Origin: JAWLAT01 sp041395325
Lineage (GTDB): Bacteria > Pseudomonadota > Gammaproteobacteria > Xanthomonadales > SZUA-5
Reading direction: 5' to 3'
DNA length: 64,000 bases
Assembly: GCA_041395325.1 (NCBI GenBank)
Contig: JAWLAT010000011.1
Coordinates: forward strand, 1 to 64,000
Shown here piece by piece: positions 1-9,616 of this stretch (the first letter of the stretch is position 1; every line of letters starts with the position of its first letter). Below the pieces are notes generated by a model that made no database searches, had not been told where the DNA came from, and worked only from the letters and a program-made list of their open reading frames with translations. The position numbers and the translations under genes are program-made.

Positions 1-2
1 AG

Positions 3-554
3 GTCGACGACTCGCCGCGCTACGGCGGTGTGGGCCAGTGGCAGCATCACGGCAACTATTCCAGCTGGGAAGGTGGCGAGGGTTGGCGGCCGCTGCCGCG
101 GCGCGAATGGAGCGTGCGGGAGGACTACCAGGTGCTGGTCGGCAGCAATCGCCACACCATCACGCCCACCGGCTGGGTCCATGAGCAGCAGAACAACAAG
201 GTGGCGCTGAGTGGCGCCGGGCAGCTGCGCGCGGACACCCCGGTGCTGGCGCGGGAGTTCGGCTACAACCGCTACGAGCGCATCATCGGCACGGACTTCC
301 AGGCAGGCGACGACTATCTGGCGGCGACCGACGCCTTCTGGGCGGCCATCCGGGCCGACTGGGAGCGGCGCTTCATCGCGGCGGGCAGCCTGCAACTACG
401 CGGCGCCCCGGATCAGGACCGGCTCTTCCACACGGCCTTTCAGTACGCGCTGGGTCTGCAGCAGGACGGTCGCTCGCTACCGGCCGACGAACTGGCGCGC
501 ATGGCCCGCGAGATCATCGATGCCTATCTGGGGGAGCCCGACGCGTCCGACTAA
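3..554 (+). CDS. DUF6607-like protein, 3' part only
   Basis: The reading frame is open from the left edge, so the N-terminus lies outside the window; about 183 residues are visible. The visible part has no transmembrane segment or lipobox. It is rich in Trp, Tyr and Arg, with stretches such as SPRYGGVGQW, RPLPRREWSVREDY and ITPTGWVHEQQN. From memory these match DUF6607, a proteobacterial family of unknown function, but I could not run a profile search. The gene ends 83 bases before the S9 peptidase on the same strand, so the two may be co-transcribed. No function can be given. Confidence 0.6.
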   Translation, partial: VDDSPRYGGVGQWQHHGNYSSWEGGEGWRPLPRREWSVREDYQVLVGSNRHTITPTGWVHEQQNNKVALSGAGQLRADTPVLAREFGYNRYERIIGTDFQAGDDYLAATDAFWAAIRADWERRFIAAGSLQLRGAPDQDRLFHTAFQYALGLQQDGRSLPADELARMAREIIDAYLGEPDASD

Positions 555-637
555 CTCCCGGTCGCAACGAGGCTTGCACCTAGGCCCGAGGGCCCGGTAA
601 AAGCGCTGTTTCCCATGCTGATCGAGCGGAGTGCCTG

Positions 638-2746
638 ATGCGCCTGAAGCTGCTGCTGAGTCTGTTTGCCCTGACTGGCCCGGTCGCCCTGGCGGCGCCG
701 ATCGCCGGGCTGCAGCCGATGGATGTGTTCGAGTTGGAGTGGGCCGATGCGCCGCAACTCAGTCCCGACGGCATACAACTGGTATGGCAGCGGCGTGGCT
801 ACGACCGCATGCAGGATCGACGCCGCAGCACGCTGTGGTGGCAGACCTTGGGTGCGCAGAACGGTCAGCCGCTGGCCGAGGAAGTCGATGCGGTGGCCTG
901 GTCGCCAGATGGCAAGCGCTTGGCTTTCGTCGAGCGCAGCGAGAGCGGCAGCCAGCTGGTGACGATGGACCCGCGCAGTGGCCGTCGCACGGTGGTGGCG
1001 CGTCCTGACGGTGGCATCAGTGCCCTGAGCTGGTCACCCGATGGCCGCCAACTGGCCTTCCTGCAATTCGTGCCGACCAGCCGACCCGATTGGGCCCGCT
1101 TGCCGAAGGCACCCAAGGGCGCGAAATGGGCGCCGGCGGCGACAGTGATCGAGGCTCCACGCTATCGGGTGGATGGTCGTGGGTATCTGCCCAGCGGGTA
1201 CCGCCAGCCCTTTGTGGTGTCGGTTGATGGCGGCTCGCCGCGACCGCTGTTGGGCTGTGCCAGCGTCGACAGCGAGGCATTGAACGCGCCCCTGACCGCC
1301 ATCCAGCAGCCGCTGCGCCAGCGCTGCCAGCAGGGCGATCAGCAGGACTATCAGGGCCCGCTGGTCTGGGTCGATGGTGGGCGTGGCCTGTTGGCCACGG
1401 CCAATCGCCAGCCGCATGAGGATGCCCGCGACAGCGAGATCTACCGGATCGATGTCGCTGACGGCCGCGTGCAGGCAATCACCGATCGCGACGGACCTGA
1501 TCGCGCGCCGGCCCTGTCACCGGACGGTCGCTGGCTGGCCTGGCTGGGCTTCGACGAACAGGATCTGCCGGCGCCGTCGATGCAGCTCTACGTCCGTGCC
1601 TGGCCGGATGGAGAGCCACTGCGCCTGCTCGACCAGCTTGATCGTTCGGTCGATGCCTTCGAATGGGATGCCCGTTCTGATGGCCTGATCTTCAGCTACA
1701 CCGATCAGGGCCAGGATCGGATCGGCTGGGTCGATCGCCGCGGCCGCGGTGAGATCCGTTCACTGGCCACCGATCTGGGCAGCACCGCGATGGGCCGGCC
1801 CTACGGCGGTGCGGCCTTCAGTGTGGCCGCCGGGCAACTGGTCTACACCAGCGGCGACAGCCAGCGGCCCGCCGATCTGAGCTGGCGCGATGCGCGGGGC
1901 CGGCGGCAGCAGCTGACCCACCTGAATGTCGATTTGCTGGCGCAGCGGCAACTGGCTGCCATCGAAGAGCGCTGGTTCACCTCCAGCGCTGGCGGTCAGC
2001 GGATCCAGGGCTGGCTGGCGTTGCCGCCCGGCTTCAGCGCAGACCGCAGCTACCCGCTGTTGCTGGAGATTCACGGCGGACCCCATGCCGACTACGGCCC
2101 GCGCTTTGCACCGGAAACCCAGCTCTATGCCGCGGCCGGCTATGTGGTGCTCTATGTCAATCCGCGCGGCAGCACCAGCTATGGCCAGGCATTCACCAAC
2201 CTGATCCACGATGCCTATCCGGGTCAGGACTTCGATGATCTGATGAGTGCCGTCGATGCGGTCATCGCCGAGGGCTACATCGACCCGGCGCGGCTGTTTG
2301 TCACCGGTGGCTCCGGTGGTGGCGTGCTCACCGCGTGGATCGTCGGTCACACCGACCGCTTCCGCGCGGCGGTCGTGGCCAAGCCGGTGATCAACTGGAT
2401 CAGCTTCGCGCTGACTGCCGATATGTACAGCCTGTTTGCCAAACACTGGTTCCCGGCGCTGCCCTGGGAACAGCCGGAGCACTATCTGCGCCGCTCGCCG
2501 CTGATGTACGTCGGTCAGGTGAAGACGCCGACCATGCTGATCAGCGGCGAAGCGGACTATCGCACGCCGATCAGCGAGGCTGAGCAGTTCTACCAGGCAT
2601 TGCAATTGGCCGGCGTGGACACCGCGATGGTGCGCATTCCCGGTGCCTCGCATGGCATCAACCTGCATCCCAGCCACATGCTGACGCAGGTGCTGCACAC
2701 GATCGGCTGGTTCGAGCGGGTCGAGGCCGGCGGGCAGAAGCCGTAG
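638..2746 (+). CDS. Secreted S9 (prolyl oligopeptidase) family peptidase
   Basis: Predicted periplasmic or secreted serine peptidase that cleaves short peptides, of the dipeptidyl/acylaminoacyl-peptidase type. The 702-residue protein starts with a signal peptide (basic MRLK, then a hydrophobic stretch to about residue 20). Residues of about 70-400 carry repeated SPDG motifs typical of a WD40-like (PD40) beta-propeller. The C-terminal alpha/beta-hydrolase domain has the full triad: Ser559 in GGSGGG, Asp640 in GEADYRTP and His672 in GASHGIN. The ATG at 638 is preceded by GGAG at good spacing. It converges with the epimerase gene, with only 18 bases between stops. Family assignment is firm; the substrate is unknown. 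Confidence 0.92.
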   Translation: MRLKLLLSLFALTGPVALAAPIAGLQPMDVFELEWADAPQLSPDGIQLVWQRRGYDRMQDRRRSTLWWQTLGAQNGQPLAEEVDAVAWSPDGKRLAFVERSESGSQLVTMDPRSGRRTVVARPDGGISALSWSPDGRQLAFLQFVPTSRPDWARLPKAPKGAKWAPAATVIEAPRYRVDGRGYLPSGYRQPFVVSVDGGSPRPLLGCASVDSEALNAPLTAIQQPLRQRCQQGDQQDYQGPLVWVDGGRGLLATANRQPHEDARDSEIYRIDVADGRVQAITDRDGPDRAPALSPDGRWLAWLGFDEQDLPAPSMQLYVRAWPDGEPLRLLDQLDRSVDAFEWDARSDGLIFSYTDQGQDRIGWVDRRGRGEIRSLATDLGSTAMGRPYGGAAFSVAAGQLVYTSGDSQRPADLSWRDARGRRQQLTHLNVDLLAQRQLAAIEERWFTSSAGGQRIQGWLALPPGFSADRSYPLLLEIHGGPHADYGPRFAPETQLYAAAGYVVLYVNPRGSTSYGQAFTNLIHDAYPGQDFDDLMSAVDAVIAEGYIDPARLFVTGGSGGGVLTAWIVGHTDRFRAAVVAKPVINWISFALTADMYSLFAKHWFPALPWEQPEHYLRRSPLMYVGQVKTPTMLISGEADYRTPISEAEQFYQALQLAGVDTAMVRIPGASHGINLHPSHMLTQVLHTIGWFERVEAGGQKP

Positions 2747-2764
2747 GCGATCCGGGCTCGCCGA

Positions 2765-3895
2765 TCAGTCACGCAGTCTCCAGGCCGCCAGCACTTCGGC
2801 CTCGCGTTCCGGGCTTAGACCTGCGCGCAGGCTGGCGCGCCGCTCTTCAGGCTGCTGGTCGTACCACTGCAGCAGGTCCGCAGTGGTGGTGGCCAGTGGC
2901 CGAAAGCTGAGGCCCGCCGCGAGCGCACGAGCGATGCTGGTGCGGGCGAAACCGGCGCTGTCGCCCTGGCCGGGGACCCAAACCGGCATGTCGGACCAGG
3001 GATTGACGTTCTGCTCCTGCAGGAACTCGGTGGGCAACCAGTGCAAACGGGCGCCCGCGGTGGTGCTGGCTCGGATGCCATAGAGCATCGCCAGCGTGCT
3101 CAGCTCGTAGTCCGGTCCGGTGGCGTTGTAGGTGCCGGCCTGCGGCTGTTCGGCCATGCGAATCGTCCATTCGGCCAGATCGCGGGCGTCGATGAATTGC
3201 ACCGGATCGCTGCCATCGCCCGGGGCAACCACGTCACCACCGCGACGCAGGCGCAGCGGCCAGTAGCTGAAGCGGTCGGTCTGGTCGCCCGGGCCGACGA
3301 TCAGGCCGGGCCGAATCACCGTCACCTGGTCGGCACCGAACTGCGCCCGCGCCTCGGCCTCGGAGGCGGCCTTGAGCGGGCCGTAGAGCGCCATGTTGGC
3401 ACGCAGGCCGGTCATCGTCTCCGCATAGCGATCCTCGCCGGTGTACTGGGCAACAGCAGCGTCCTCAGTCATGCCGGGCTGGCTGTTGTCGTCGTAGACC
3501 GAGATCGTCGAGATGAAGATGTAGTGGCCGACCCGGCCCTTGAGTACCTGGCCGGCATCGCGCACCCACACCGGCACCGAGGTGGGATTGTCGATGCACA
3601 CATCCCATTCGCCTTCAGCCAGCGAGGCCAGATCGCCGGTGTCGCGATCGCCGGTCAGTTCGACCACCTCGCCTGGCCAGTCCTGCGGTCGCCGGCCACG
3701 ATTGAACAGGGTCAGGTGATGACCGCGGGACAGGGCGTAGCGGACCTGGTGAGGCCCGGTGAACCCGGTGCCCCCGAGAATCAGGATGCGCAGCGGTCGC
3801 GTGGGTGGCGCGGCCGCGAGGGCGGCATGGCCGAGTGCAAGATGGGCGCCTCCGAGGGCGGCCAGCGTCAGCAGTTCACGACGATCCAGTGGCAT
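2765..3895 (-). CDS. NAD-dependent epimerase/dehydratase family protein with Tat-like leader
   Basis: Rossmann-fold sugar-epimerase-like protein of 376 residues. The N-terminus (DRRELLTLAALGG, then a hydrophobic Ala/Leu stretch to about residue 29) looks like a twin-arginine signal, so the folded, cofactor-bound protein may be exported. The NAD-binding glycine motif GGTGFTG follows at about residue 40. A GPGDQTDRFSYWPLR segment in the middle is typical of this group, which is often annotated as isomerase or UDP-glucose 4-epimerase-like. The start ATG has AGGAG six bases upstream and lies inside the end of the upstream permease gene (20-base overlap), which suggests translational coupling. The substrate is unknown. 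Confidence 0.85.
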   Translation of the reverse strand: MPLDRRELLTLAALGGAHLALGHAALAAAPPTRPLRILILGGTGFTGPHQVRYALSRGHHLTLFNRGRRPQDWPGEVVELTGDRDTGDLASLAEGEWDVCIDNPTSVPVWVRDAGQVLKGRVGHYIFISTISVYDDNSQPGMTEDAAVAQYTGEDRYAETMTGLRANMALYGPLKAASEAEARAQFGADQVTVIRPGLIVGPGDQTDRFSYWPLRLRRGGDVVAPGDGSDPVQFIDARDLAEWTIRMAEQPQAGTYNATGPDYELSTLAMLYGIRASTTAGARLHWLPTEFLQEQNVNPWSDMPVWVPGQGDSAGFARTSIARALAAGLSFRPLATTTADLLQWYDQQPEERRASLRAGLSPEREAEVLAAWRLRD

Positions 3896-5234
3896 GGGCT
3901 TCTCCTGAGGCAGACGGTGGGACAGTGGCCGACACGTCAGGCGTCGGCGCGATAGGGTCGAGGGTCAGTTGACGGTGTCGCCGGCCCAGCCAGAAGGCCA
4001 GCGCCAACCAGCCTGCGCACAGCGGCAGTCCGAGCAGCGCAGTTGCTGCGATGCCCGCGCCGACGGTGTTCAGGCCGGCCTGGGTCAGCGCGCCGATCTG
4101 ATCACCGGCGCGAAAGACGAAGGTGTCGATGAAGTTCTTGACCTTGAATTTCTCGCCGCGCGGCAGTGGCACGTAGAGCAGTTCACGGGTGGGGCTGGCG
4201 ATGGCGAAATTGATGGCGCGACGACCGGCCTGCACGAAGATCAGCAGCGCATAGGCTGGCCAGATCGCGAGTGCGGCAAAGCCGAGCAACGACAGCAGCG
4301 GCAACAGGGCCAGCGTCATCGGCACACCCATGCGGGCGATCAGATGCCGGGTCAGCAGCAGTTGTGAGGCCAGCGTGGCGATGTTGACGAACAGGTCGAT
4401 GCGGGCAAACAGCGTGCCGCGCGCCTGGATGTCGCTGGCCATGGCCGCAACGATGCCCGCCTGCAGCAGATACAGAAAGGTCGAACCGATCGTGTAGAGC
4501 AGGATGAAGCCGGCGACGCCCAGCAGATAGGGCGACCGCAGCAGGCCGGTCAGCACTTCACGTACCTGGCCGCCGACGGCTTGTCGATCGATGCGGGCCT
4601 GCTCGGGTGACTCCGCGGCCGAGCGCAGTGTCAGCGCCTGCATCGCTCGCACCGCTGCCTCCAGAAACAGCGCCGCCAGCAGCATCGGAATGCCCATTCC
4701 ATGCGATTCGGTCAGCACGCCGGCCAGGGCGCTGCCAGCAATGCCGCCCAGAGTGCCGCCGGCGCCGATCAGCGGAAACAGCCGTCGCGCTTCGCGGTCC
4801 GGGAAGCTGTCGGCCATCACCGACCACATCAGTGAGACCGCGAACAGGACGTAGACACTGAGCCAGACGAAGAAGGCACGCCCGATCCACAGACGCCAGC
4901 TCTCGCCGGACAGTGTCCAGGCCAGATAGAACAGACCCAGGCAGATAATCAGCAGCCGATAGCTGACCCCGACAAACTGGCGGCGTGACCAGCGTGACAC
5001 CAGCCAGGCAAACAGCGGACTGACCAGCACTGTGGCGCCAAGCGTGCCCATGAACAGCCAGGGCAGGTTGTCGACGCCGCCGGCCACACCCATGGCATCG
5101 CGCAGCGGGCGCAGCAGGTAGTAGGAGGCGAGTACACAGAAGAAGAAGCAGGCAGCCAGCGCCAACCGACGTCGCTCGTGCTGCTGCACACCCAGCAACA
5201 GGCGCAGCGGAGAGGCATCCGGTGACGGCGACAA
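3876..5234 (-). CDS. MFS-fold permease related to ATP:ADP antiporters (NTT/Tlc-like)
   Basis: Polytopic inner-membrane protein of about 452 residues with roughly 11-12 hydrophobic segments. The first segment is followed by YYLLRPLRDAMG, a sequence I associate with bacterial proteins annotated as ATP:ADP antiporter-like MFS transporters (COG3202). In free-living bacteria the substrate of these is not established. No ATG fits. A TTG at 5234 has GGGAG six bases upstream, whereas the longer TTG at 5255 has no ribosome site, so 5234 is chosen. The gene lies between the ELM1-like gene (69 bases upstream) and the epimerase (20-base overlap), so the three are probably one operon. Confidence 0.75.
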   Translation of the reverse strand: MSPSPDASPLRLLLGVQQHERRRLALAACFFFCVLASYYLLRPLRDAMGVAGGVDNLPWLFMGTLGATVLVSPLFAWLVSRWSRRQFVGVSYRLLIICLGLFYLAWTLSGESWRLWIGRAFFVWLSVYVLFAVSLMWSVMADSFPDREARRLFPLIGAGGTLGGIAGSALAGVLTESHGMGIPMLLAALFLEAAVRAMQALTLRSAAESPEQARIDRQAVGGQVREVLTGLLRSPYLLGVAGFILLYTIGSTFLYLLQAGIVAAMASDIQARGTLFARIDLFVNIATLASQLLLTRHLIARMGVPMTLALLPLLSLLGFAALAIWPAYALLIFVQAGRRAINFAIASPTRELLYVPLPRGEKFKVKNFIDTFVFRAGDQIGALTQAGLNTVGAGIAATALLGLPLCAGWLALAFWLGRRHRQLTLDPIAPTPDVSATVPPSASGEAHATGSS

Positions 5235-5303
5235 GCGGCACTCCCGTGAAGGCAATGATCTTGCAGCTTACGAAGCGGACTGCCGGCCGCCGCGGCCCGA
5301 AAG

Positions 5304-6290
5304 TCAGGGTGTGGGCGGCAGGAGTTGCCGCAACGCTGGCAACCGGCGCAGCGCTTCGACAGCCCTGGGGCCTTCGTTCAGCGGTGCGTAGCGCCAGCTT
5401 CGAAAACTCAATTGCAAAGGTCGCAGGGCGCCGTGCTCTCTCAGGCTGCGATGCAACTCGCCCAGACGACCGCGCACACCATGCGGTGCGTGCGTCAGCA
5501 CGGGCGTGCCGGTGGCACAGGCTTCGCTGAGCATGTTGACCGAATCCGGCGTGACGATGATGCGGTCGGCATGCGCCAGCCAGCCCGGGTAGGGATTGGC
5601 ACCGTCCTCGGTCCCGCGCCAAAGCCGGTGGGCACCGAGGCGAGGCAGAAAGGACTCCACCAGCCTGCGCCAGGCGGCGGGCGTACGTCCCGACAGGCTG
5701 ATCCACAGGCAGCCGGCATCGCGCGCCTGCCAGTGCTCGACGATGCGCAGCAACTCGCCCAGTTCGCGGGTGCCGAAGCCGGTGCCCCGGCGCGGCCCGC
5801 CCAGTAGCAACAGTGTCCGTGGCGCATCGCAGTCGGCCCATTCCGGTTGCTGCTGTCGTTGCCTCTGCAGCCACGCGGCATCGACGCTGTGCAGGCTGCC
5901 GGTCAGCGCGATGACGTTGTCGCCCTGCAGACGATCGTGCTCGGGAACGATCACGGCGTCGAAGCGATTCGGAGCAATGTGCGGGTCGAGGATCTGGATG
6001 CGCCTGGGCCCGCCGTTGTTGGCGTCGGGCAGGGCGTCCAGCGCGGCGGCTCCAATGCGCCCGCAACCGATGGCCAGTGCTGGCCAGGGCGGGCTCATCG
6101 GCGGTTGCAGCGCGTTCGACGGCGCTCGCATGGCCCATGGTGACAGCCAGCGCCAGGGCGCCGAGAGCGAGACAGTGACGGCACGGGCTGGCCGTTGCAG
6201 CCAGTCAGCCAGCGCCTGGGCCTGTCGCAGATTGCCAGCCTTGCCATCGGTCAACAGCCACGTATCGCTCACGCTCAGGGTCTCGGCCAT
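5304..6290 (-). CDS. ELM1/DUF1022 family protein (GT-B-like nucleoside-diphosphate-sugar epimerase family)
   Basis: Protein of 328 residues resembling the bacterial homologues of the plant mitochondrial fission factor ELM1 (COG3660, DUF1022). These have a glycosyltransferase-B-like fold. Visible hallmarks are the N-terminal LLTDGKAGNLRQAQAL, a central LLLGGPRRGTGF, and the C-terminal TPDSVNMLSEACATGTPVL, which resembles a nucleotide-sugar binding loop. In bacteria a role in envelope polysaccharide or LPS assembly has been suggested but not proven. It is the first gene of a probable operon with the permease and the epimerase, and diverges from the nitroreductase. Confidence 0.85.
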   Translation of the reverse strand: MAETLSVSDTWLLTDGKAGNLRQAQALADWLQRPARAVTVSLSAPWRWLSPWAMRAPSNALQPPMSPPWPALAIGCGRIGAAALDALPDANNGGPRRIQILDPHIAPNRFDAVIVPEHDRLQGDNVIALTGSLHSVDAAWLQRQRQQQPEWADCDAPRTLLLLGGPRRGTGFGTRELGELLRIVEHWQARDAGCLWISLSGRTPAAWRRLVESFLPRLGAHRLWRGTEDGANPYPGWLAHADRIIVTPDSVNMLSEACATGTPVLTHAPHGVRGRLGELHRSLREHGALRPLQLSFRSWRYAPLNEGPRAVEALRRLPALRQLLPPTP

Positions 6291-6352
6291 CGACGCGAAA
6301 TGGACCTCATCTCGCTACCATGGGCCCATTCGATGACCACAGGGAGCCACGC

Positions 6353-6937
6353 ATGGCACTGGATCAGGCAGGACTGGATTTGCTGTTCAACGATGCCCGT
6401 ACGCATAGTCACTGGAAAGACGAGCCAGTGTCAGACGATACCTTGCGCAAACTCTATGAGCTATTGCGGATGGCGCCGACCAGCGGCAACTGCAGCCCGG
6501 GCCGGTTCGTGTTTGTCCGTAGCCCGGAGGCCAAGGCTCGACTCAAGCCGGCGCTGGATGAAGGCAATGTGGCCAAGACCATGGCCGCGCCGGTCACGGC
6601 CATCGTGGCCACCGATTTCGAGTTCTACGAGAAGCTGCCGAAGCTGTTTCCGCATACCGATGCGCGCAGTTGGTTCGCCGGCAAGCCCGAGGCCATTCTC
6701 TGGGGCGGTTTCCGCAACGGCACGCTGCAGGGCGCCTACTTGATCCTGGCTGCCCGTGCGCTGGGGCTGGACTGCGGTCCGATGAGTGGCTTCAACAACG
6801 CCCAGGTCGATGAGACTTTTTTTGCCGGGACACCGTGGAAGAGTAATTTCCTGGTCAATCTGGGCCATGGCGATGCCTCGCGCCTGCATGCGCGCAGCCC
6901 GCGGCTGGATTTCGAGGAGGCCTGTCGAATCGAGTGA
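6353..6937 (+). CDS. Malonic semialdehyde reductase-type nitroreductase (RutE/HadB family)
   Basis: FMN-dependent nitroreductase-fold protein of 194 residues. It matches the RutE/HadB subgroup, which reduces malonic semialdehyde to 3-hydroxypropionate in pyrimidine degradation or acts on halogenated compounds. The signature is RMAPTSGNCSPGRFVFV, followed by KTMAAPVTAIVATD and FNNAQVDETFFAGT. The ATG at 6353 is chosen because AGGGAG lies six bases upstream; an in-frame ATG at 6320 has no ribosome site. No other rut gene is nearby, so the physiological substrate is unclear; general detoxification of aldehydes is also possible. Confidence 0.85.
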   Translation: MALDQAGLDLLFNDARTHSHWKDEPVSDDTLRKLYELLRMAPTSGNCSPGRFVFVRSPEAKARLKPALDEGNVAKTMAAPVTAIVATDFEFYEKLPKLFPHTDARSWFAGKPEAILWGGFRNGTLQGAYLILAARALGLDCGPMSGFNNAQVDETFFAGTPWKSNFLVNLGHGDASRLHARSPRLDFEEACRIE

Positions 6938-6992
6938 GGTCAGTGCCCGCGCGTTGACGGTCAGCTCGAGTCGGCCAGCGTGATGCCGAGTG

Positions 6993-7020
6993 CCTGCGGC
7001 GGCGGTTCAGCCGCCGTAGG
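6993..7020 (+). terminator. GC-rich hairpin between convergent genes
   Basis: An 11-base-pair stem (one G-U pair) with a six-base loop lies between the nitroreductase stop and the WYL gene, overlapping the last codons of the latter. No T-run follows, so it is a weak intrinsic terminator candidate at best. Confidence 0.3.
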
Positions 7021-7966
7021 CTGATTCGGTCAGCACCAGCAGCGAGCGCATCTCCTCGCGCAGACTGGCCGGGGCGATGACCTCGCAGTCAGGGCCAAAG
7101 CGCAGCACATCCATCAGCAACTCGCGCGAGTTGGCGTAGGGCACCTTGAGCTCATAGCTGCCGTCCTCGCGGAAGCGGCCGCTCTGCTCGCGATGCCAGC
7201 GCTCTTCGGCCACCCAGCGCGCCGCGTGTGCCGTGAAGCGCAGCGTCGCCACGGCGCGAGGCGCACCGGAAAAGATGCCGTAGCCAGCGCCCAGTTGGGC
7301 ATCCAGACGTTCTTCCGGCAGATCTTCGGCGGCGTCGTCCAGAATCTGCACCTGTCCGATGCGATCCAGCGAAAAGCTCCGTAGCGCCTGGCGGTCGTGG
7401 TCGAAGGCGTCCAGATACCAGTTGTCGCGGTAGTGGATCAGTCGTTGCGGCGACACCAGCCGTCGGGTGCGTTCCTCGGTCGAACGGGCCCGATATTCGA
7501 AACGCAACTGGCGCCGTTCCAGCACACCGTTGGCGACCGCCGAGAAAACGCCTTCAGCGACCCGGCGAGCGCCTTGTTTGAGGACACGGATACGGCCCAG
7601 ACGATCGATGCGATCGCCCATGACCTTCTTCAGCCGGGGCCGCAAATCGCCCAGCGCTTCGGCCAGCAGACCATCGCTCTGCGCGCTGAGCGTCTGCTGC
7701 GCCACCAGCAGCGCATAGATCTCTTCTTCGCTCAGCCACAAGCCGGGCAGTTCGAACTGCTCGCCCGGTTGCGGCACATATTTCCAGCGCTGCGTCTCGT
7801 GGTCGTGTTCGATCGGCGCACCGAGCGCGTCGCGCAGGAAGGCGATGTCGCGATAGACCGTCGCGCGCGAGCAGTCCAGCTCTTCCATCAGCGTCTCCAG
7901 CGCAGCGCCAGTCCGGGCCACGCTGAGCCGCCGATGCAGCCGGGTGATGCGCTCGAGTCGATCCAT
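7007..7966 (-). CDS. WYL-domain transcriptional regulator (YafY/DeoR-like HTH)
   Basis: DNA-binding regulator of 319 residues. The N-terminal winged helix (about residues 5-60, with SRATVYRDIAFLRDAL as recognition helix) is of the HTH_11/DeoR type. The WYL domain follows at about 140-220, with the FEYRARSTEERTRRLVSPQRL and YRDNWYLDAFDHD signatures, and then a C-terminal WCX-type extension (GPDCEVIAPASLREEM). WYL proteins commonly sense nucleic-acid or nucleotide ligands in DNA damage and phage defence, but many are uncharacterised. The start is eight bases downstream of the frameshifted subtilase on the same strand. No target can be named. Confidence 0.9.
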   Translation of the reverse strand: MDRLERITRLHRRLSVARTGAALETLMEELDCSRATVYRDIAFLRDALGAPIEHDHETQRWKYVPQPGEQFELPGLWLSEEEIYALLVAQQTLSAQSDGLLAEALGDLRPRLKKVMGDRIDRLGRIRVLKQGARRVAEGVFSAVANGVLERRQLRFEYRARSTEERTRRLVSPQRLIHYRDNWYLDAFDHDRQALRSFSLDRIGQVQILDDAAEDLPEERLDAQLGAGYGIFSGAPRAVATLRFTAHAARWVAEERWHREQSGRFREDGSYELKVPYANSRELLMDVLRFGPDCEVIAPASLREEMRSLLVLTESAYGG

Positions 7967-7974
7967 GGCCGGGC

Positions 7975-9452
7975 TCAGTGATCCGCCGTGGGCGCTGCGT
8001 CCTCAAAGCCGTCGTCGAACATCGTGCCCTGGGTCAGCAGCGCATAGGCCGCAGCCACGTCGATGCGGCCGTGCCCGAATACGGGGTTGGGGATGGTGGT
8101 GGTCGGGATGCCGCCACAGGTCTGGGTGGAATTGATCGACACCGCGGTCTGCTGCAGCAGATCGATCACCCGATCCGGATCGCGCTTGAGGGTCTCGTCG
8201 ACACTCATCAACAAGGCCGCCGCGCCGGCCACATGCGGGCCGGACATGCTCGTCCCGCTGAAGCTCTGATAGCCACCACCGCGAACGCTGGAGCGGATTC
8301 CGGTACCCGGAGCGGTGACATCCGGCTTGATGCGATTGCTGCCATCCACCGTCACCGGCCCGCGGCTGGAAGAGCCGGCCATCGTGTCGGAAAAGGTGCT
8401 GTTGCCGACGGTGAAGCTGGCTTCGTAGATCGCCGCTGGCGTGTTGACCGAACTGCAGCTGCTGCCGGAATTGCCGGCAGACACCACGACCAAATGCCGG
8501 CGGCGCGAACGTTCTCCACCAGCGTGCGCATCACGTCCGGATCGGTGCAGCCCTCGGAGGTGGGGCAGCCCCAGGAGTTGTTGATCACATGCGGTGCGCG
8601 GGCCGGGTCGGGGTTGTTGCCGGTCGAATCGGTGGGTGCCAGATAGAACTGGAAGCACTCCGAGTAGGTGGTCGGCGTGCCGTCACCCTGGTTCATGTTG
8701 CGGCAACCGATCCAGCGGGCTGCCGGGGCGACGCCGATCTGGTTGCTGCCGCCGTCGTCACCCAACATTGTGCCCATCGTGTGGGTGCCGTGATCGTTGT
8801 CGTCGCAGGGGGTGGCCGAATCGGGACCGCAGACACCGCCACCGCTGTGGATGGCATCCCACCAGTGGTAGTTGTGGTCAGCCGATTGCCCGTCCCAACC
8901 TGCGTAGGCCGCCTGCAACGCCGGGTGCGTCCATTCGTAGCCGGTGTCCTGGCCGGCGATCAGTACCCCTTCACCGCGAAAGCCGGCGGCCCAGACCTGA
9001 TCGGCGCCAATGTGGGTCACGCCCTGTTCGATGGCACGGGTACTGTCGGTGGGCAACTCCGCTACAACCTGCGGGACGCGACGAGTCGGGCCATCCCACG
9101 CAATCTCGGCCACTTCGGGCCGGTTGGCCAGCCATTGCAGGGTGGCGCTGTCGGCCTGCAATGACAGTGCATTGACGGCCCAGAAGCTGCGATAGCGGAG
9201 CCCGCGACGATCCAGTTCCTGCCGGACCTCGGCCTGATCGGCCTTGGCATGGTCACGAAGCGTCGAGACGACGGCGGCTACGCGGGCGTCACCGTGAACC
9301 ACACTGCGCATGTTGCTGACGTCCGGCTGGGCGCGCATGACCACATAGATGGGCGCAGAGGGCTGGCGCTGCAGAGCCGAGAGCACACGCGGATCCACCG
9401 CTGAGGTGGCGGCCAGGCCCAGGGCCGGCAACGCGAGAAGGGTGGACAGCAT
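7975..9452 (-). pseudogene. Secreted S8 subtilisin-like protease, interrupted by one frameshift; ends in a DGFE tag
   Basis: Two overlapping frames together encode one complete subtilase. The first (start ATG 9452, AGGAG upstream) has a signal peptide, an inhibitor-like propeptide, catalytic Asp169 in AGQDTGYEW and His221 in DDNDHGTHT. The second has SAGNSGSS and the catalytic Ser in SGTSMSGPHVAGAAALL. The frames join at about 8492-8494: the minus strand reads GGCATTTGGTCG, and one extra T would restore an alanine-glycine-isoleucine-leucine-valine run into the second frame. A single base lost from a short T-run is either a sequencing error or a recent mutation. The C-terminus reads MFDDGFEDAAPTADH, one of four such endings in the window. 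Confidence 0.85.
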
Positions 9453-9616
9453 GCGGGCGGCTCCTGGGCTGGAAAGGGCGCAAGTGTGCCACGACCCGTG
9501 CCGCCACCAACTCGCCGGCCAGTGCCGATGTGATCATTGACAACCTTGCGACCTCCTGTCTGCCCGATGGCGGCCTTCGCGGGCATAATCCGCCGCGCGT
9601 CGAAAGCGGAGTGGGA

